A stretch of DNA of 7,505 nucleotides from contig JAUXBM010000078.1 in assembly GCA_030619415.1 (NCBI GenBank), positions 1 to 7,505 of the forward strand, written 5' to 3'. The stretch is from Chlorobiota bacterium. Lineage in GTDB: Bacteria; Bacteroidota; Bacteroidia; Bacteroidales; F082. The position numbers and the translations under genes were made by a program. Shown in pieces: positions 1 to 6,773 of this stretch. The stretch's first letter is position 1. Each line of letters starts with the position of its first letter. The notes under the pieces were generated by a model. The model made no database searches. It saw only the letters and a program-made list of their open reading frames with translations, and had not been told where the DNA came from.

Positions 1-168
1 GGTAAAAAACCAACAATCACGATGACCAGTTTTGACAAGCAATTGCTTGGACAGGTGGCCGCAAAGATTCGTTCATTCAGGAAGCCTGAACCATACAAGG
101 GTAAAGGTATCAGGTTTAAGGGCGAAGAGATCAGGAAGAAACTTGGTAAAGCAGCTGCTGAGAAGTAA
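1..168 (+). CDS. rplF: 50S ribosomal protein L6, C-terminal fragment (cut by window edge)
   Basis: Only the last 55 codons of the gene are inside the window; the reading frame is open from base 1 and ends at TAA 166-168. The fragment reads [20 protein letters not shown], then a basic tail with [20 protein letters not shown]. The KGKGIR-x-KGE-x-IR-x-K-x-GK pattern is the well-known C-terminal end of bacterial L6, part of its second domain, which binds 23S rRNA near the sarcin-ricin region and the factor-binding site. Position directly before rplR is the standard order of the spc cluster. The missing N-terminal part is due to the window boundary, not to a truncation that can be seen here. A gap of 40 bp separates it from rplR. 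Confidence 0.93.
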   Translation, partial: GKKPTITMTSFDKQLLGQVAAKIRSFRKPEPYKGKGIRFKGEEIRKKLGKAAAEK

Positions 169-208
169 AATACGAATCAATCTGACAACAGAAAAAACCC
201 TAAATAAG
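169..208 (+). promoter_or_regulatory. A-rich leader of rplR without Shine-Dalgarno
   Basis: This 40 bp gap is the only wide one in the spc part of the window. It is A-rich, contains no GGAGG-like element close to the ATG at 209, and has A at -3 and A at -6 relative to that start, as favoured in Bacteroidota initiation regions. I see no TAnnTTTG promoter box in it, so it is read as a translation leader and not as a promoter. Confidence 0.35.
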
Positions 209-571
209 ATGGGAATAAAGAATAAAAAAGTTAATCGCAGGTCCAAAATCAAGATGAGGATCCGGAAAACCATCAACGGCACCCCGGAGAGACCACGTAT
301 GACCGTATTCAGAAGCAACAAGCAAATTTATGTGCAGTTGGTTGATGATATGAGTGGAAGTACACTGATATCGGCTTCATCGAGGGATAAAGATACTGAT
401 ACGGGCAAAGTAAAAAAGATTGAGCAAGCTGAAAAGGTAGGAAACCTGATTGCTGAAAAAGCAAAAGCTGCCGGCATTGAAAATGTAGTCTTCGACAGAA
501 ACGGATATTTGTATCATGGCAGGGTAAAATCTCTTGCTGAAGCTGCCAGAAAAGGCGGACTAAAATTTTAA
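209..571 (+). CDS. rplR: 50S ribosomal protein L18
   Basis: The product is 120 residues, a normal length for L18. L18 binds 5S rRNA and, with L5, helps dock it into the central protuberance of the large subunit. The basic N-terminus (residues 1-20) precedes the family motif [14 protein letters not shown] (28-41). The C-terminal signature [20 protein letters not shown] (93-112) is followed by ARKGGLKF. The frame is open upstream to an ATG at 32, but that would add 59 residues lying over the end of rplF and unlike any L18. The ATG at 209 gives a family-typical N-terminus [20 protein letters not shown] and is chosen. The stop lies 6 bp before rpsE, suggesting coupled translation of L18 and S5. 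Confidence 0.97.
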   Translation: MGIKNKKVNRRSKIKMRIRKTINGTPERPRMTVFRSNKQIYVQLVDDMSGSTLISASSRDKDTDTGKVKKIEQAEKVGNLIAEKAKAAGIENVVFDRNGYLYHGRVKSLAEAARKGGLKF

Positions 572-577
572 TAAGCT

Positions 578-1096
578 ATGTCAAACGCAAACGTAAAGAG
601 AGTTAAATCCAGCGAGATCGAGTTTAAAGACAGACTGGTTAGTATTCAAAGGGTTACCAAGGTAACCAAAGGTGGCCGTACATTTAGCTTCAGTGCCATT
701 GTAGTTGTTGGCAACGAAAATGGTGTAGTTGGATACGGACTTGGTAAAGCAAAAGAGGTTACTTCAGCCATTGCCAAAGGCATTGATGACGCTAAAAAAC
801 ACCTCATTAAAGTTCCTGTTATGAAAGGCACATTGCCTCATCAGCAAACCGGAAAATACAGTGGAGCCAGGGTTTATGTTCAACCGGCGGCGCCAGGTAC
901 TGGTGTAATTGCAGGTGGTGCTATGCGTGCTGTACTCGAAAGTGTTGGTGTAAAAGATGTTTTGGCCAAGTCAAAAGGATCATCAAACCCTCACTCTGTG
1001 GTAAAAGCAACCATCGATGCATTGTCACAAATGCGCGACCCGGTAACAGTTGCACAGCAGCGAGGTATATCATTAGATAAAGTATTTAACGGATAA
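578..1096 (+). CDS. rpsE: 30S ribosomal protein S5
   Basis: The 172-residue product has the full S5 architecture. The N-terminal double-stranded-RNA-binding-like domain spans about 16-80, and the C-terminal domain about 88-155. The loop VTKVTKGGR (26-34) corresponds to the loop next to the spectinomycin site in E. coli S5; it is intact, with no deletion of the kind seen in resistant mutants. Other family marks are [11 protein letters not shown] (51-61), PGTGVIAGG (106-114) and SKGSSNPHS (132-140). S5 sits near the mRNA entry tunnel with S3 and S4, helps unwind mRNA and contributes to decoding accuracy. It is expected in the assembled 30S subunit in the cytoplasm. The start lies 6 bp after the rplR stop, without a Shine-Dalgarno sequence. 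Confidence 0.98.
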   Translation: MSNANVKRVKSSEIEFKDRLVSIQRVTKVTKGGRTFSFSAIVVVGNENGVVGYGLGKAKEVTSAIAKGIDDAKKHLIKVPVMKGTLPHQQTGKYSGARVYVQPAAPGTGVIAGGAMRAVLESVGVKDVLAKSKGSSNPHSVVKATIDALSQMRDPVTVAQQRGISLDKVFNG

Positions 1097-1109
1097 GAAT
1101 CGACTGAAG

Positions 1110-1295
1110 ATGAGTAAAGTTAAAATTACATACGTAAGGAGCGCGATCAACAGACCGCAGCGTCAGAAGCTGACACTGGCGGCATTGGGTTTAAAAAAAT
1201 TAAACCAATCCAGAGAAATGGAAGGAAGCCCACAGGTTCTGGGTATGATCGCAAAAGTTCAGCATTTATTGAAGGTCGAAGAAATTAAAGGATAA
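1110..1295 (+). CDS. rpmD: 50S ribosomal protein L30
   Basis: This is a 61-residue protein, the usual size of the short bacterial L30. It begins [15 protein letters not shown], matching the family pattern of a first beta strand followed by a conserved basic stretch. It continues with [16 protein letters not shown] (20-35), equivalent to the QRxTLxALGLxKxxxx motif, and ends with [15 protein letters not shown] (44-58), the conserved C-terminal helix and strand. L30 is a small globular 23S rRNA-binding protein of the large subunit, absent in some bacteria but present here in its standard place between rpsE and rplO. The gap to rpsE is 13 bp and to rplO only 5 bp. Confidence 0.96.
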   Translation: MSKVKITYVRSAINRPQRQKLTLAALGLKKLNQSREMEGSPQVLGMIAKVQHLLKVEEIKG

Positions 1296-1300
1296 AGGAA

Positions 1301-1747
1301 ATGGATTTAAGTAATCTCAAGCCAGCAAAGGGTTCTGTAAGGAACCGGAAAAGAATTGGCCGCGGACAAGGTTCCGGACGGGGTGGTACTTCTACCAGAG
1401 GGCACAAAGGGGCTCAATCAAGATCGGGTTACAAACGTAAAATCCATTTTGAAGGTGGACAGATGCCACTGTTCCGTCGTGTACCTAAGTTTGGTTTTAA
1501 CAATATTAACCGCAAAGAATACAGGGGTATCAATGTATCGACCCTTCAAAAACTGGCCGAAGACAAAAAAGTGAAGACTGTAAACCAGGAAATCTTAATT
1601 GAGAATGGTTTGGCCTCGAAAAACGACCTGATTAAAATATTGGGTATGGGCGAATTGAAAGCCAAGCTCGAAGTTTCAGCTCACGCTTTTACTAAATCGG
1701 CAATTGAAGCTATTGAAGCACAAGGTGGTACTGCCACAAAAATTTAA
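1301..1747 (+). CDS. rplO: 50S ribosomal protein L15
   Basis: The 148-residue product matches L15 from end to end. The extended N-terminal arm is rich in Gly and Arg ([19 protein letters not shown], 19-37) and threads into 23S r[20 protein letters not shown] (50-66) is the central conserved motif. The C-terminal globular domain carries [18 protein letters not shown] (113-130) and an IEA-x-GG ending (138-143), the family signature. L15 is a late-assembly large-subunit protein. Upstream, AAAGGA sits 8 nt before the ATG, one of only two purine-rich elements in this window at a plausible Shine-Dalgarno distance. However, it also encodes the last Lys-Gly codons of rpmD plus the first base of its stop, so it may be coincidence. 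Confidence 0.98.
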   Translation: MDLSNLKPAKGSVRNRKRIGRGQGSGRGGTSTRGHKGAQSRSGYKRKIHFEGGQMPLFRRVPKFGFNNINRKEYRGINVSTLQKLAEDKKVKTVNQEILIENGLASKNDLIKILGMGELKAKLEVSAHAFTKSAIEAIEAQGGTATKI

Positions 1748-1753
1748 GTTTAG

Positions 1754-3109
1754 ATGAGGAAATTAATCGAAACCATTCGGAATATTTATAAGATTGAAGA
1801 GTTAAGGAACAGGATTCTTTACACCCTCGGTATCATTTTGATCTATCGTTTGGGATCATATGTGGTACTTCCGGGCGTTGACCCTCACCAGCTGTCAGCC
1901 TTGCAACAACAAGGAAGCTCTGGTTTGATGGGTTTATTGAATATGTTTTCAGGAGGTGCTTTTTCAAATGCTTCAATCTTTGCGCTGGGTATTATGCCCT
2001 ATATTTCTGCTTCTATTGTTATTCAGTTGTTGGGTATGGCAATACCATATTTTCAGCGATTGCAACGTGAAGGAGAAAGTGGAAGAAGAAAGATCAATCA
2101 GATCACAAGGTATTTAACGGTAATTATTGTTGCGCTTCAGTCGCCGGCTTATATTGCAAATATTGTATCGCAATTGCCACCCGAAGCCATCACGCCGTTT
2201 AACCCGGGAATTGCATCACCGCCCTTTTATTTCTGGTTTTCATCAACAATTATCCTGGTTACAGGAACACTGTTTGTGATGTGGCTGGGAGAGAAAATCA
2301 CTGATAAAGGCATCGGCAATGGTATTTCACTGATCATTATGATTGGTATTATTGCTCGGCTTCCTGTATCGCTTATGCAGGAGTTTGTCTCAAAAATGGG
2401 ACCTCTTGGAGGCGGGCTTGTTTCTTTCATTCTGGAAATTGTGATATTGATTTTCGTGATCCTGTTTACGATATTATTGGTACAAGGAACACGCAGGGTA
2501 CCGGTGCAATATGCCAAGCGTATAGTTGGCAATAAACAATATGGTGGCGTAAGGCAGTATTTGCCATTGAAGGTAAACTCGGCCGGTGTAATGCCTATCA
2601 TTTTTGCCCAGGCAATTATGTTCTTACCCATCACACTTGTTGGATTTGCTGAATCGGAAGCATTGTCAGGTTTTGCATCAGCTTTTGCTGATTATACAGG
2701 ATTCTGGTACAACTTTACGTTCTTTATTATGATCATACTGTTTACTTATTTCTATACAGCGATTACGATAAATCCGAACCAAATGGCAGACGACCTGAAG
2801 AAGAATGGTGGATTTATACCCGGTGTAAAACCAGGTAAAAAAACAGCAGAATATTTAGACAATATATTGTCAAGAATAACCTTACCGGGATCAATATTCC
2901 TGGGACTTATTGCCATTATGCCTGCATTCGCGATGCTGGGCGGGGTAAACAGCCAGTTTGCCCAGTTTTATGGTGGTACATCCCTGTTGATTCTTGTGGG
3001 AGTTGTACTTGATACATTACAACAAATTGAAAGTTACCTGCTTATGCGTCATTATGATGGTTTAACAAAATCGGGACGCATTAAAGGAAGGTCAGCTTTC
3101 AGTATGTAA
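1754..3109 (+). CDS. secY: preprotein translocase channel subunit SecY
   Basis: This 451-residue protein has the ten hydrophobic segments of SecY, at roughly 21-40, 74-97, 118-138, 157-177, 186-204, 222-244, 275-297, 316-338, 378-397 and 407-430. With SecE and SecG it forms the inner-membrane channel through which SecA pushes unfolded preproteins and ribosomes insert membrane proteins. Sequence marks: SGLMGLLNMFSGGAFSNAS (56-74) in the plug region; ALGIMPYISASIVIQLL (77-93), a SecY signature; RRVPVQYAKR (247-256) in the large cytoplasmic loop between segments 6 and 7; LPLKVNSAGVMPIIFA (270-285); and GGFIPGVKPGK (352-362) in the loop between 8 and 9 that contacts SecA and ribosomes. Residue 359 is Lys where E. 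coli has a functionally important Arg. The start is 6 bp after rplO. Confidence 0.98.
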   Translation: MRKLIETIRNIYKIEELRNRILYTLGIILIYRLGSYVVLPGVDPHQLSALQQQGSSGLMGLLNMFSGGAFSNASIFALGIMPYISASIVIQLLGMAIPYFQRLQREGESGRRKINQITRYLTVIIVALQSPAYIANIVSQLPPEAITPFNPGIASPPFYFWFSSTIILVTGTLFVMWLGEKITDKGIGNGISLIIMIGIIARLPVSLMQEFVSKMGPLGGGLVSFILEIVILIFVILFTILLVQGTRRVPVQYAKRIVGNKQYGGVRQYLPLKVNSAGVMPIIFAQAIMFLPITLVGFAESEALSGFASAFADYTGFWYNFTFFIMIILFTYFYTAITINPNQMADDLKKNGGFIPGVKPGKKTAEYLDNILSRITLPGSIFLGLIAIMPAFAMLGGVNSQFAQFYGGTSLLILVGVVLDTLQQIESYLLMRHYDGLTKSGRIKGRSAFSM

Positions 3110-3123
3110 ATCGATTTTTTCGT

Positions 3124-3900
3124 ATGATACCTATTAAGACAAACGAAGAGATTGAAATACAAAGGAAGAGTTCATTACTTGTTGGAAAAACTTTAGCCGA
3201 AGTAGCCAAATTAATCAGGCCCGGTTTTACTACGCGGGAACTTGATCGGGTTGCAGATACTTTTATCCACGACCACGGCGCGGTACCAGGTTTTAAAGGA
3301 TACGGTGGATTTCCTGCTGCTCTTTGTATCTCGGTGAATGATGAAGTAGTTCACGGAATACCCGGAGACAGAATCTTGAAAAACGGAGACATTGTATCCA
3401 TTGATTGCGGTACTTTGATGAATGGCTTTTACGGTGATTCAGCTTATACCTTCGCGGTAGGGGACGTAAACGAAGAATTGCTGAAATTACTGGAAAGAAC
3501 AAAAGAATCACTTTACCTCGCGATCGAACAAACGGTTTCCGGGAAAAGAATCGGAGACATTGGTTACGCTGTTCAAACTTATGTAGAAAAGTTTGGTTAT
3601 TCGGTAGTAAGAGATTTGGTAGGACACGGGGTTGGCAGGAATCTGCATGAAAAACCGGAAGTGCCAAATTATGGAAGAAGAGGATCGGGTATAAAGTTAA
3701 AATCGGGTATGGTGCTGGCCATCGAACCAATGGTTAACCTTGGGGTAAAAGAGGTTGTCCAGGACAAAGATGGCTGGACAATTAGAACAGCTGATGCTAA
3801 ACCATCCGCGCATTTTGAACACAATGTTGTGGTAAGAAATGGGAAGGCAGATATATTGTCAACCTTTGAGGACATTGAAAAAGTAATAAATATAAATTAG
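3124..3900 (+). CDS. map: type I methionine aminopeptidase
   Basis: The enzyme removes the initiator methionine from nascent proteins when the second residue is small, acting after deformylation at the ribosomal exit. The 258-residue length is normal for the short bacterial type Ia form with no N-terminal extension. All five dinuclear metal ligands of the pita-bread fold are present: Asp94 (in SIDCG), Asp105 (in GDSA), His168 (in VGHGVGR), Glu201 (in IEPM) and Glu232 (in HFEHN). These match E. coli D97, D108, H171, E204 and E235 with a constant offset of three. The substrate-pocket residues His77 (VVHGIP), Cys68 and His175 are also there. Its place between secY and infA, with no adk, is the usual Bacteroidota arrangement. 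The gap to secY is 14 bp and to infA 8 bp. Confidence 0.98.
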   Translation: MIPIKTNEEIEIQRKSSLLVGKTLAEVAKLIRPGFTTRELDRVADTFIHDHGAVPGFKGYGGFPAALCISVNDEVVHGIPGDRILKNGDIVSIDCGTLMNGFYGDSAYTFAVGDVNEELLKLLERTKESLYLAIEQTVSGKRIGDIGYAVQTYVEKFGYSVVRDLVGHGVGRNLHEKPEVPNYGRRGSGIKLKSGMVLAIEPMVNLGVKEVVQDKDGWTIRTADAKPSAHFEHNVVVRNGKADILSTFEDIEKVININ

Positions 3901-3908
3901 TCAGTTAT

Positions 3909-4127
3909 ATGGCAAAACAACAGTCGATAGAGCAAGACGGAACTGTAATTGAATCGTTGGGAAATGCAATGTTTCGCGTTGAACTGGAGAATGGGCACAG
4001 AATCACCGCTCATATCTCGGGCAAGATGCGCATGTATTACATTAAAATTTTACCTGGTGATCGCGTTAAGCTTGAAATGTCGCCGTATGATCTGACGAAA
4101 GGAAGAATAACATTCAGATATAAATAA
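3909..4127 (+). CDS. infA: translation initiation factor IF-1
   Basis: The 72-residue product has exactly the standard IF-1 length and is a single OB-fold domain of the S1 type. Family motifs run the whole length: [20 protein letters not shown] (7-26), ENGH (27-30), [20 protein letters not shown] (34-53) and [10 protein letters not shown] (62-71). IF-1 binds the 30S A site next to helix 44 and protein S12, and supports IF-2 and IF-3 during initiator tRNA selection. Placement next to map and just before rpmJ follows the Gram-positive and Bacteroidota order, unlike E. coli where infA is elsewhere. It starts 8 bp after map and ends 6 bp before rpmJ, so it is likely cotranscribed and possibly translationally coupled. 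Confidence 0.98.
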   Translation: MAKQQSIEQDGTVIESLGNAMFRVELENGHRITAHISGKMRMYYIKILPGDRVKLEMSPYDLTKGRITFRYK

Positions 4128-4133
4128 TGCGCT

Positions 4134-4250
4134 ATGAAAATAAGAGCATCAATAAAAAAGAGAACACCTCAGGACAAAATTGTCAGGAGGAAAGGCAGAC
4201 TGTACATTATTAATAAAAAGAATCCGAGGTTCAAACAACGCCAAGGATAA
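4134..4250 (+). CDS. rpmJ: 50S ribosomal protein L36, zinc-ligand-free form
   Basis: A short ORF begins at ATG 4134 and ends with TAA at 4248-4250, giving 38 residues. It opens [10 protein letters not shown], continues with [17 protein letters not shown] (15-31) and ends RFKQRQG. The beginning and the KQRQG ending are hallmarks of L36, which binds 23S rRNA in the large subunit near the peptidyl transferase side. In zinc-binding L36 the ligands are Cys11, Cys14, Cys27 and His33. Here those positions are Thr11, Asp14, Asn27 and Phe33, so no metal ligand is left. This is the so-called C-minus type. The gene fills the space between infA (6 bp gap) and the rpsM leader exactly as expected for the cluster. 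Confidence 0.96.
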   Translation: MKIRASIKKRTPQDKIVRRKGRLYIINKKNPRFKQRQG

Positions 4251-4289
4251 TTTTAAAAGGACTGTTAATAAACAATAAATGATATAATT
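4251..4289 (+). promoter_or_regulatory. 39 bp AT-rich leader of rpsM at the spc/alpha junction
   Basis: This gap separates the spc-like part from the alpha-like part. It is very A/T-rich, has A at -3 and -6 before the rpsM ATG, and shows no Shine-Dalgarno sequence. I see no TAnnTTTG promoter box. In E. coli, S4 represses the alpha operon through a pseudoknot just upstream of rpsM; this gap alone is much shorter than that element, so such a fold could exist only if it included rpmJ coding sequence. I cannot demonstrate one by eye. Confidence 0.3.
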
Positions 4290-4667
4290 ATGGCTAGAAT
4301 TGCTGGAGTTGATATCCCAAATAATAAAAGAGGTGAAATAGGCTTGACCTACATCTACGGTATTGGAAGAAGTTCTGCACAAAAGATCCTTAGCGGGGCA
4401 GAAGTTGATTGGGACAAAAAAGTCGAAGATTGGTCGGATGACGAGCAGAATCGCATTCGTGCAATTATTGGCGACACCTTGAAAGTAGAAGGTGAGCTGC
4501 GTTCCGAAACCCAGATGAACATCAAAAGGCTCCAGGATATTGGAACCTACAGGGGAATCAGGCACCGTATTGGTTTGCCGGTTCGTGGTCAAACAACCAA
4601 GAACAATGCAAGAACCCGAAAAGGACGAAAGAAAACCGTTGCCAACAAGAAAAAAGCGGTTAAATAG
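4290..4667 (+). CDS. rpsM: 30S ribosomal protein S13
   Basis: The 125-residue product is a complete S13. It sits in the head of the small subunit, contacts the P-site tRNA with its C-terminal tail and forms intersubunit bridges with L5 and 23S rRNA. The N-terminal helix-two-turn-helix domain starts [19 protein letters not shown] and includes [12 protein letters not shown] (23-34). A central helical hairpin follows, with [12 protein letters not shown] (70-81). The highly conserved basic C-terminal section has [20 protein letters not shown] (87-106) and [10 protein letters not shown] (107-116). The KNNARTRKG motif is the family signature. It is the first gene of the alpha-operon part; a 27 bp gap separates it from rpsK. 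Confidence 0.98.
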   Translation: MARIAGVDIPNNKRGEIGLTYIYGIGRSSAQKILSGAEVDWDKKVEDWSDDEQNRIRAIIGDTLKVEGELRSETQMNIKRLQDIGTYRGIRHRIGLPVRGQTTKNNARTRKGRKKTVANKKKAVK

Positions 4668-4694
4668 TATTAAAGTCAAGTAACAGATTGAACG
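4668..4694 (+). promoter_or_regulatory. leader of rpsK without Shine-Dalgarno
   Basis: The 27 bp between rpsM and rpsK is A-rich, with A at -3 and T at -6 before the ATG at 4695. No purine block complementary to the 16S 3' end is seen at the usual distance, and no inverted repeat or T-run suggests termination. Confidence 0.3.
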
Positions 4695-5084
4695 ATGGCA
4701 CAAAGAACCAGAAGTACAAAGAAAAGGGTAGTTAAGGTTGAACCTTTTGGAAGAGCTTATGTAAAAGCTTCTTTTAACAACATCATTATCTCGCTGACCA
4801 ATGAGGCCGGACAGGTTATTTCATGGGCGTCTTCGGGCAAGATGGGTTTTAGGGGTTCTAAAAAGAATACACCCTATGCCGCACAAATGGCAGCAGAAGA
4901 TTGCGCAAAAGTGGCTTACGACCAGGGCCTGCGTAAAGTAAAAGTTTACGTAAAAGGACCCGGGGCAGGCAGAGAGTCCGCTATCCGTACTATCCACTCA
5001 CAAGGTATTGAAGTTACCGAGATTATTGATGTAACTCCATTGCCACATAATGGATGCCGCCCTCCAAAAAGAAGAAGGGTATAA
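4695..5084 (+). CDS. rpsK: 30S ribosomal protein S11
   Basis: The product is 129 residues, the same length as E. coli S11. S11 sits on the platform of the small subunit, contacts 16S rRNA near the E site and borders S7 and S18. Visible family motifs are [20 protein letters not shown] (25-44), [20 protein letters not shown] (45-64), [20 protein letters not shown] (81-100) and the nearly invariant ending [19 protein letters not shown] (111-129). The Asn119-Gly120 pair is kept; in E. coli S11 this Asn is known to be converted to isoaspartate, so the same modification is possible here. Basic residues cluster at both ends, as usual for rRNA-embedded tails. Gaps of 27 bp before and 45 bp after. Confidence 0.98.
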   Translation: MAQRTRSTKKRVVKVEPFGRAYVKASFNNIIISLTNEAGQVISWASSGKMGFRGSKKNTPYAAQMAAEDCAKVAYDQGLRKVKVYVKGPGAGRESAIRTIHSQGIEVTEIIDVTPLPHNGCRPPKRRRV

Positions 5085-5129
5085 TTCAGCATTTATTAAA
5101 AAAGATAATCGACAAATTACTTAAGAACT
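5085..5129 (+). promoter_or_regulatory. leader of rpsD, widest gap in the window
   Basis: These 45 bp hold an A-run and A/T-rich sequence with A at -3 and -6 before the ATG at 5130. There is no stem followed by a T-run, so no terminator between rpsK and rpsD, and no recognisable -33/-7 promoter pair. It is most simply an unstructured translation leader. Confidence 0.3.
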
Positions 5130-5735
5130 ATGGCAAGATATATTGGACCGAAATCGAAAATCGCCCGTAAATTCAGCGACCCGATCTACGGACCGGACAA
5201 ATTCCTGGAAAAGAAAAACTTTCCTCCCGGACAACATGGCGCAAATAAAAAACGCCGGAAGCAGTCGGAATATGGAATTCAGCTTCAGGAAAAACAAAAA
5301 GCGAAATACACCTATGGAATTCTTGAAAAGCAATTCCGAAACGTATTTAAAAAAGCATCACGCAAAAAAGGCATTACCGGCGAAAACTTGTTGAAACTGA
5401 TAGAAGCACGTCTTGATAACGTTGTGTTCAGGTTGGGCATCGCGCCTACCAGGGCAGGAGCTCGTCAATTGGTATCGCATCGCCATATTACTGTAAATGG
5501 TAGCGTTGTAAATATTTCTTCCTATTCGCTTCGCGAAGGAGATATTATTGGTGTTCGTGAAAGGTCAAAAAGTTTGCTTGCAATTACAGAGTCGTTGGAG
5601 GGTTCAGGTAAACATTTTTCATGGCTGGAATGGGACGATGAAAAGATGCAGGGAAAGTTTATGAACTATCCGCCGCGTGAAGAAATCCCTGAGAATATCA
5701 AAGAGCAACTGATCGTTGAATTATATTCCAAGTAA
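5130..5735 (+). CDS. rpsD: 30S ribosomal protein S4
   Basis: S4 is a primary 16S rRNA-binding protein that nucleates 5'-domain assembly, lines the mRNA entry site with S3 and S5, and in enteric bacteria also represses the alpha operon. The 201-residue product has the N-terminal helical region [15 protein letters not shown] with FPPGQHG (31-37), the conserved helical segment [19 protein letters not shown] (53-71), and an S4 RNA-binding domain at about 91-152 with [20 protein letters not shown] (91-110), [14 protein letters not shown] (111-124) and [13 protein letters not shown] (135-147). There is no Cys anywhere, so it is the zinc-free form. The C-terminal part (160-201) with [13 protein letters not shown] is also typical. 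A 40 bp gap separates it from rpoA. Confidence 0.98.
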   Translation: MARYIGPKSKIARKFSDPIYGPDKFLEKKNFPPGQHGANKKRRKQSEYGIQLQEKQKAKYTYGILEKQFRNVFKKASRKKGITGENLLKLIEARLDNVVFRLGIAPTRAGARQLVSHRHITVNGSVVNISSYSLREGDIIGVRERSKSLLAITESLEGSGKHFSWLEWDDEKMQGKFMNYPPREEIPENIKEQLIVELYSK

Positions 5736-5775
5736 TAATAAATTAACTAATTGAACATTAAATCATAATATAAAC
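5736..5775 (+). promoter_or_regulatory. A/T-only-like leader of rpoA
   Basis: This 40 bp gap is the most A/T-rich leader of the window, with only four bases other than A or T. It has A at -3 and A at -6 before the ATG at 5776 and no Shine-Dalgarno sequence. Low GC should keep the start codon unstructured, which suits SD-independent initiation. A TATAAT-like look is unavoidable in such sequence and is not taken as promoter evidence, because Bacteroidota promoters use a different -7 box. Confidence 0.3.
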
Positions 5776-6768
5776 ATGGCAATTTTAGCGTTTCAAAAAC
5801 CAGAAAAGGTTATCATGAATGAAGCCAACGAGTACAATGGATCATTTGAGTTTCGTCCATTGGAACCCGGTTTTGGTATGACAATTGGCAATGCACTACG
5901 ACGTATTCTGTTATCTTCACTTGAAGGATTCGCCATCACCAATGTAAAAATTGATGGAGTAGTTCATGAATTTTCAACTGTTGAAGGCGTTGTTGAAGAT
6001 GTCACCGAGATCGTTCTGAACTTAAAGAAAATCCGTTTCAAGCAGCAAATTCAGAATGAGAATAGCGAAAAGGTAAATATTGTAATTGGCGATCAGGATA
6101 CATTTAAAGCCGGTGATGTCAATAAATTCCTTTCTGTTTTCCAGGTGTTGAATCCTGATGAACTGATTTGTCAACTTGATCCTTCGGTTAAGTTAAGCAT
6201 GGAATTAACCATTGCCAAAGGTAGAGGATATGTTCCTGCCGAGGAAAATAAAGATCCAAATGCACTTGTTGGAACAGTTGCCATCGACTCGATCCATACT
6301 CCGGTTAAGAATGTGAAATATCATATTGATGACTACAGGGTGGAGCAAAAAACGGACTACGAAAAATTGGTAATCGATATACAGACTGATGGATCAATTC
6401 ATCCAAAGGAGGCATTGAAAGAAGCAGCTAAGATTCTGATTCACCACTTTATGCTCTTCTCCGACGAGAAGATTACGCTTGAATCAGAAGAACGTTCAGT
6501 TACTGAAGAGTTTGACGAAAATACGCTGCATGTCCGTCAGTTGTTGAAAACCAAACTGGTTGATCTTGATCTTTCGGTGCGTGCATTGAACTGTTTAAAA
6601 GCGGCTGACGTTGAAAGCCTGGGTGAACTTGTTGCCTACAACAGGAACGACTTGTTGAAATTCAGGAATTTTGGTAAGAAATCGCTGGCTGAACTGGATG
6701 AACTGGTCGATGCAAAAGGACTGGAATTCGGTATGAATACAGCCAAATATAAATTAGATAAGGATTAA
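5776..6768 (+). CDS. rpoA: DNA-directed RNA polymerase subunit alpha
   Basis: Two alpha subunits form the platform on which beta and beta' assemble. The 330-residue length is normal. The N-terminal domain (about 1-230) has [20 protein letters not shown] (32-51), the dimerisation helix with the essential Arg pair 42-43, then [20 protein letters not shown] (64-83) and [13 protein letters not shown] (147-159). A flexible acidic linker (about 231-250) joins it to the C-terminal domain (about 251-320) with [20 protein letters not shown] (264-283) and [12 protein letters not shown] (299-310). The residues that contact UP-element DNA and activators in E. coli (R265, N268, C269, K298, S299, E302) are all conserved as Arg269, Asn272, Cys273, Lys302, Ser303 and Glu306. 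The gene ends 5 bp before rplQ. Confidence 0.99.
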   Translation: MAILAFQKPEKVIMNEANEYNGSFEFRPLEPGFGMTIGNALRRILLSSLEGFAITNVKIDGVVHEFSTVEGVVEDVTEIVLNLKKIRFKQQIQNENSEKVNIVIGDQDTFKAGDVNKFLSVFQVLNPDELICQLDPSVKLSMELTIAKGRGYVPAEENKDPNALVGTVAIDSIHTPVKNVKYHIDDYRVEQKTDYEKLVIDIQTDGSIHPKEALKEAAKILIHHFMLFSDEKITLESEERSVTEEFDENTLHVRQLLKTKLVDLDLSVRALNCLKAADVESLGELVAYNRNDLLKFRNFGKKSLAELDELVDAKGLEFGMNTAKYKLDKD

Positions 6769-6773
6769 GCGAG

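Noticed and set aside
32..208. Open reading frame upstream of rplR that would extend L18 by 59 residues
   Set aside because: It overlaps the end of rplF in another frame, resembles no L18 N-terminus, and the ATG at 209 gives the normal family length and start.
652..667. Perfect inverted repeat GGTTACC-AA-GGTAACC in rpsE
   Set aside because: It encodes the Val-Thr-Lys-Val-Thr repeat of the conserved S5 loop, and the 2 nt spacer is too short for a full hairpin; most simply a codon coincidence.
1486..1493. TAAGTTTG, a match to the Bacteroidota -7 box TAnnTTTG
   Set aside because: It is inside the conserved rplO motif coding for Pro-Lys-Phe-Gly, and no TTG lies at the required distance upstream (the nearest good one is about 34 bp away).
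2227..2634. 135-codon ORF on the - strand inside secY
   Set aside because: Antisense shadow of the membrane-protein coding sequence with no independent start signals.
3108..3123. AAATCGATTT palindrome and T6 run in the secY-map gap as a terminator
   Set aside because: The palindrome has no loop and cannot make a stable stem before the T-run; the gap is only 14 bp and map follows at once, so cotranscription is more likely.
3110..3123. Missing adk between secY and map as a possible deletion
   Set aside because: Absence of adk here is the usual arrangement in Bacteroidota, so it is not evidence of loss.
3293..3730. 145-codon ORF on the - strand inside map
   Set aside because: Antisense to the catalytic part of methionine aminopeptidase; no family resemblance and no leader.
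4149..4703. 184-codon ORF on the - strand opposite rpmJ, rpsM and the start of rpsK
   Set aside because: It lies over three highly conserved genes, spans their gaps, and its translation shows no recognisable domain; it is an antisense shadow.
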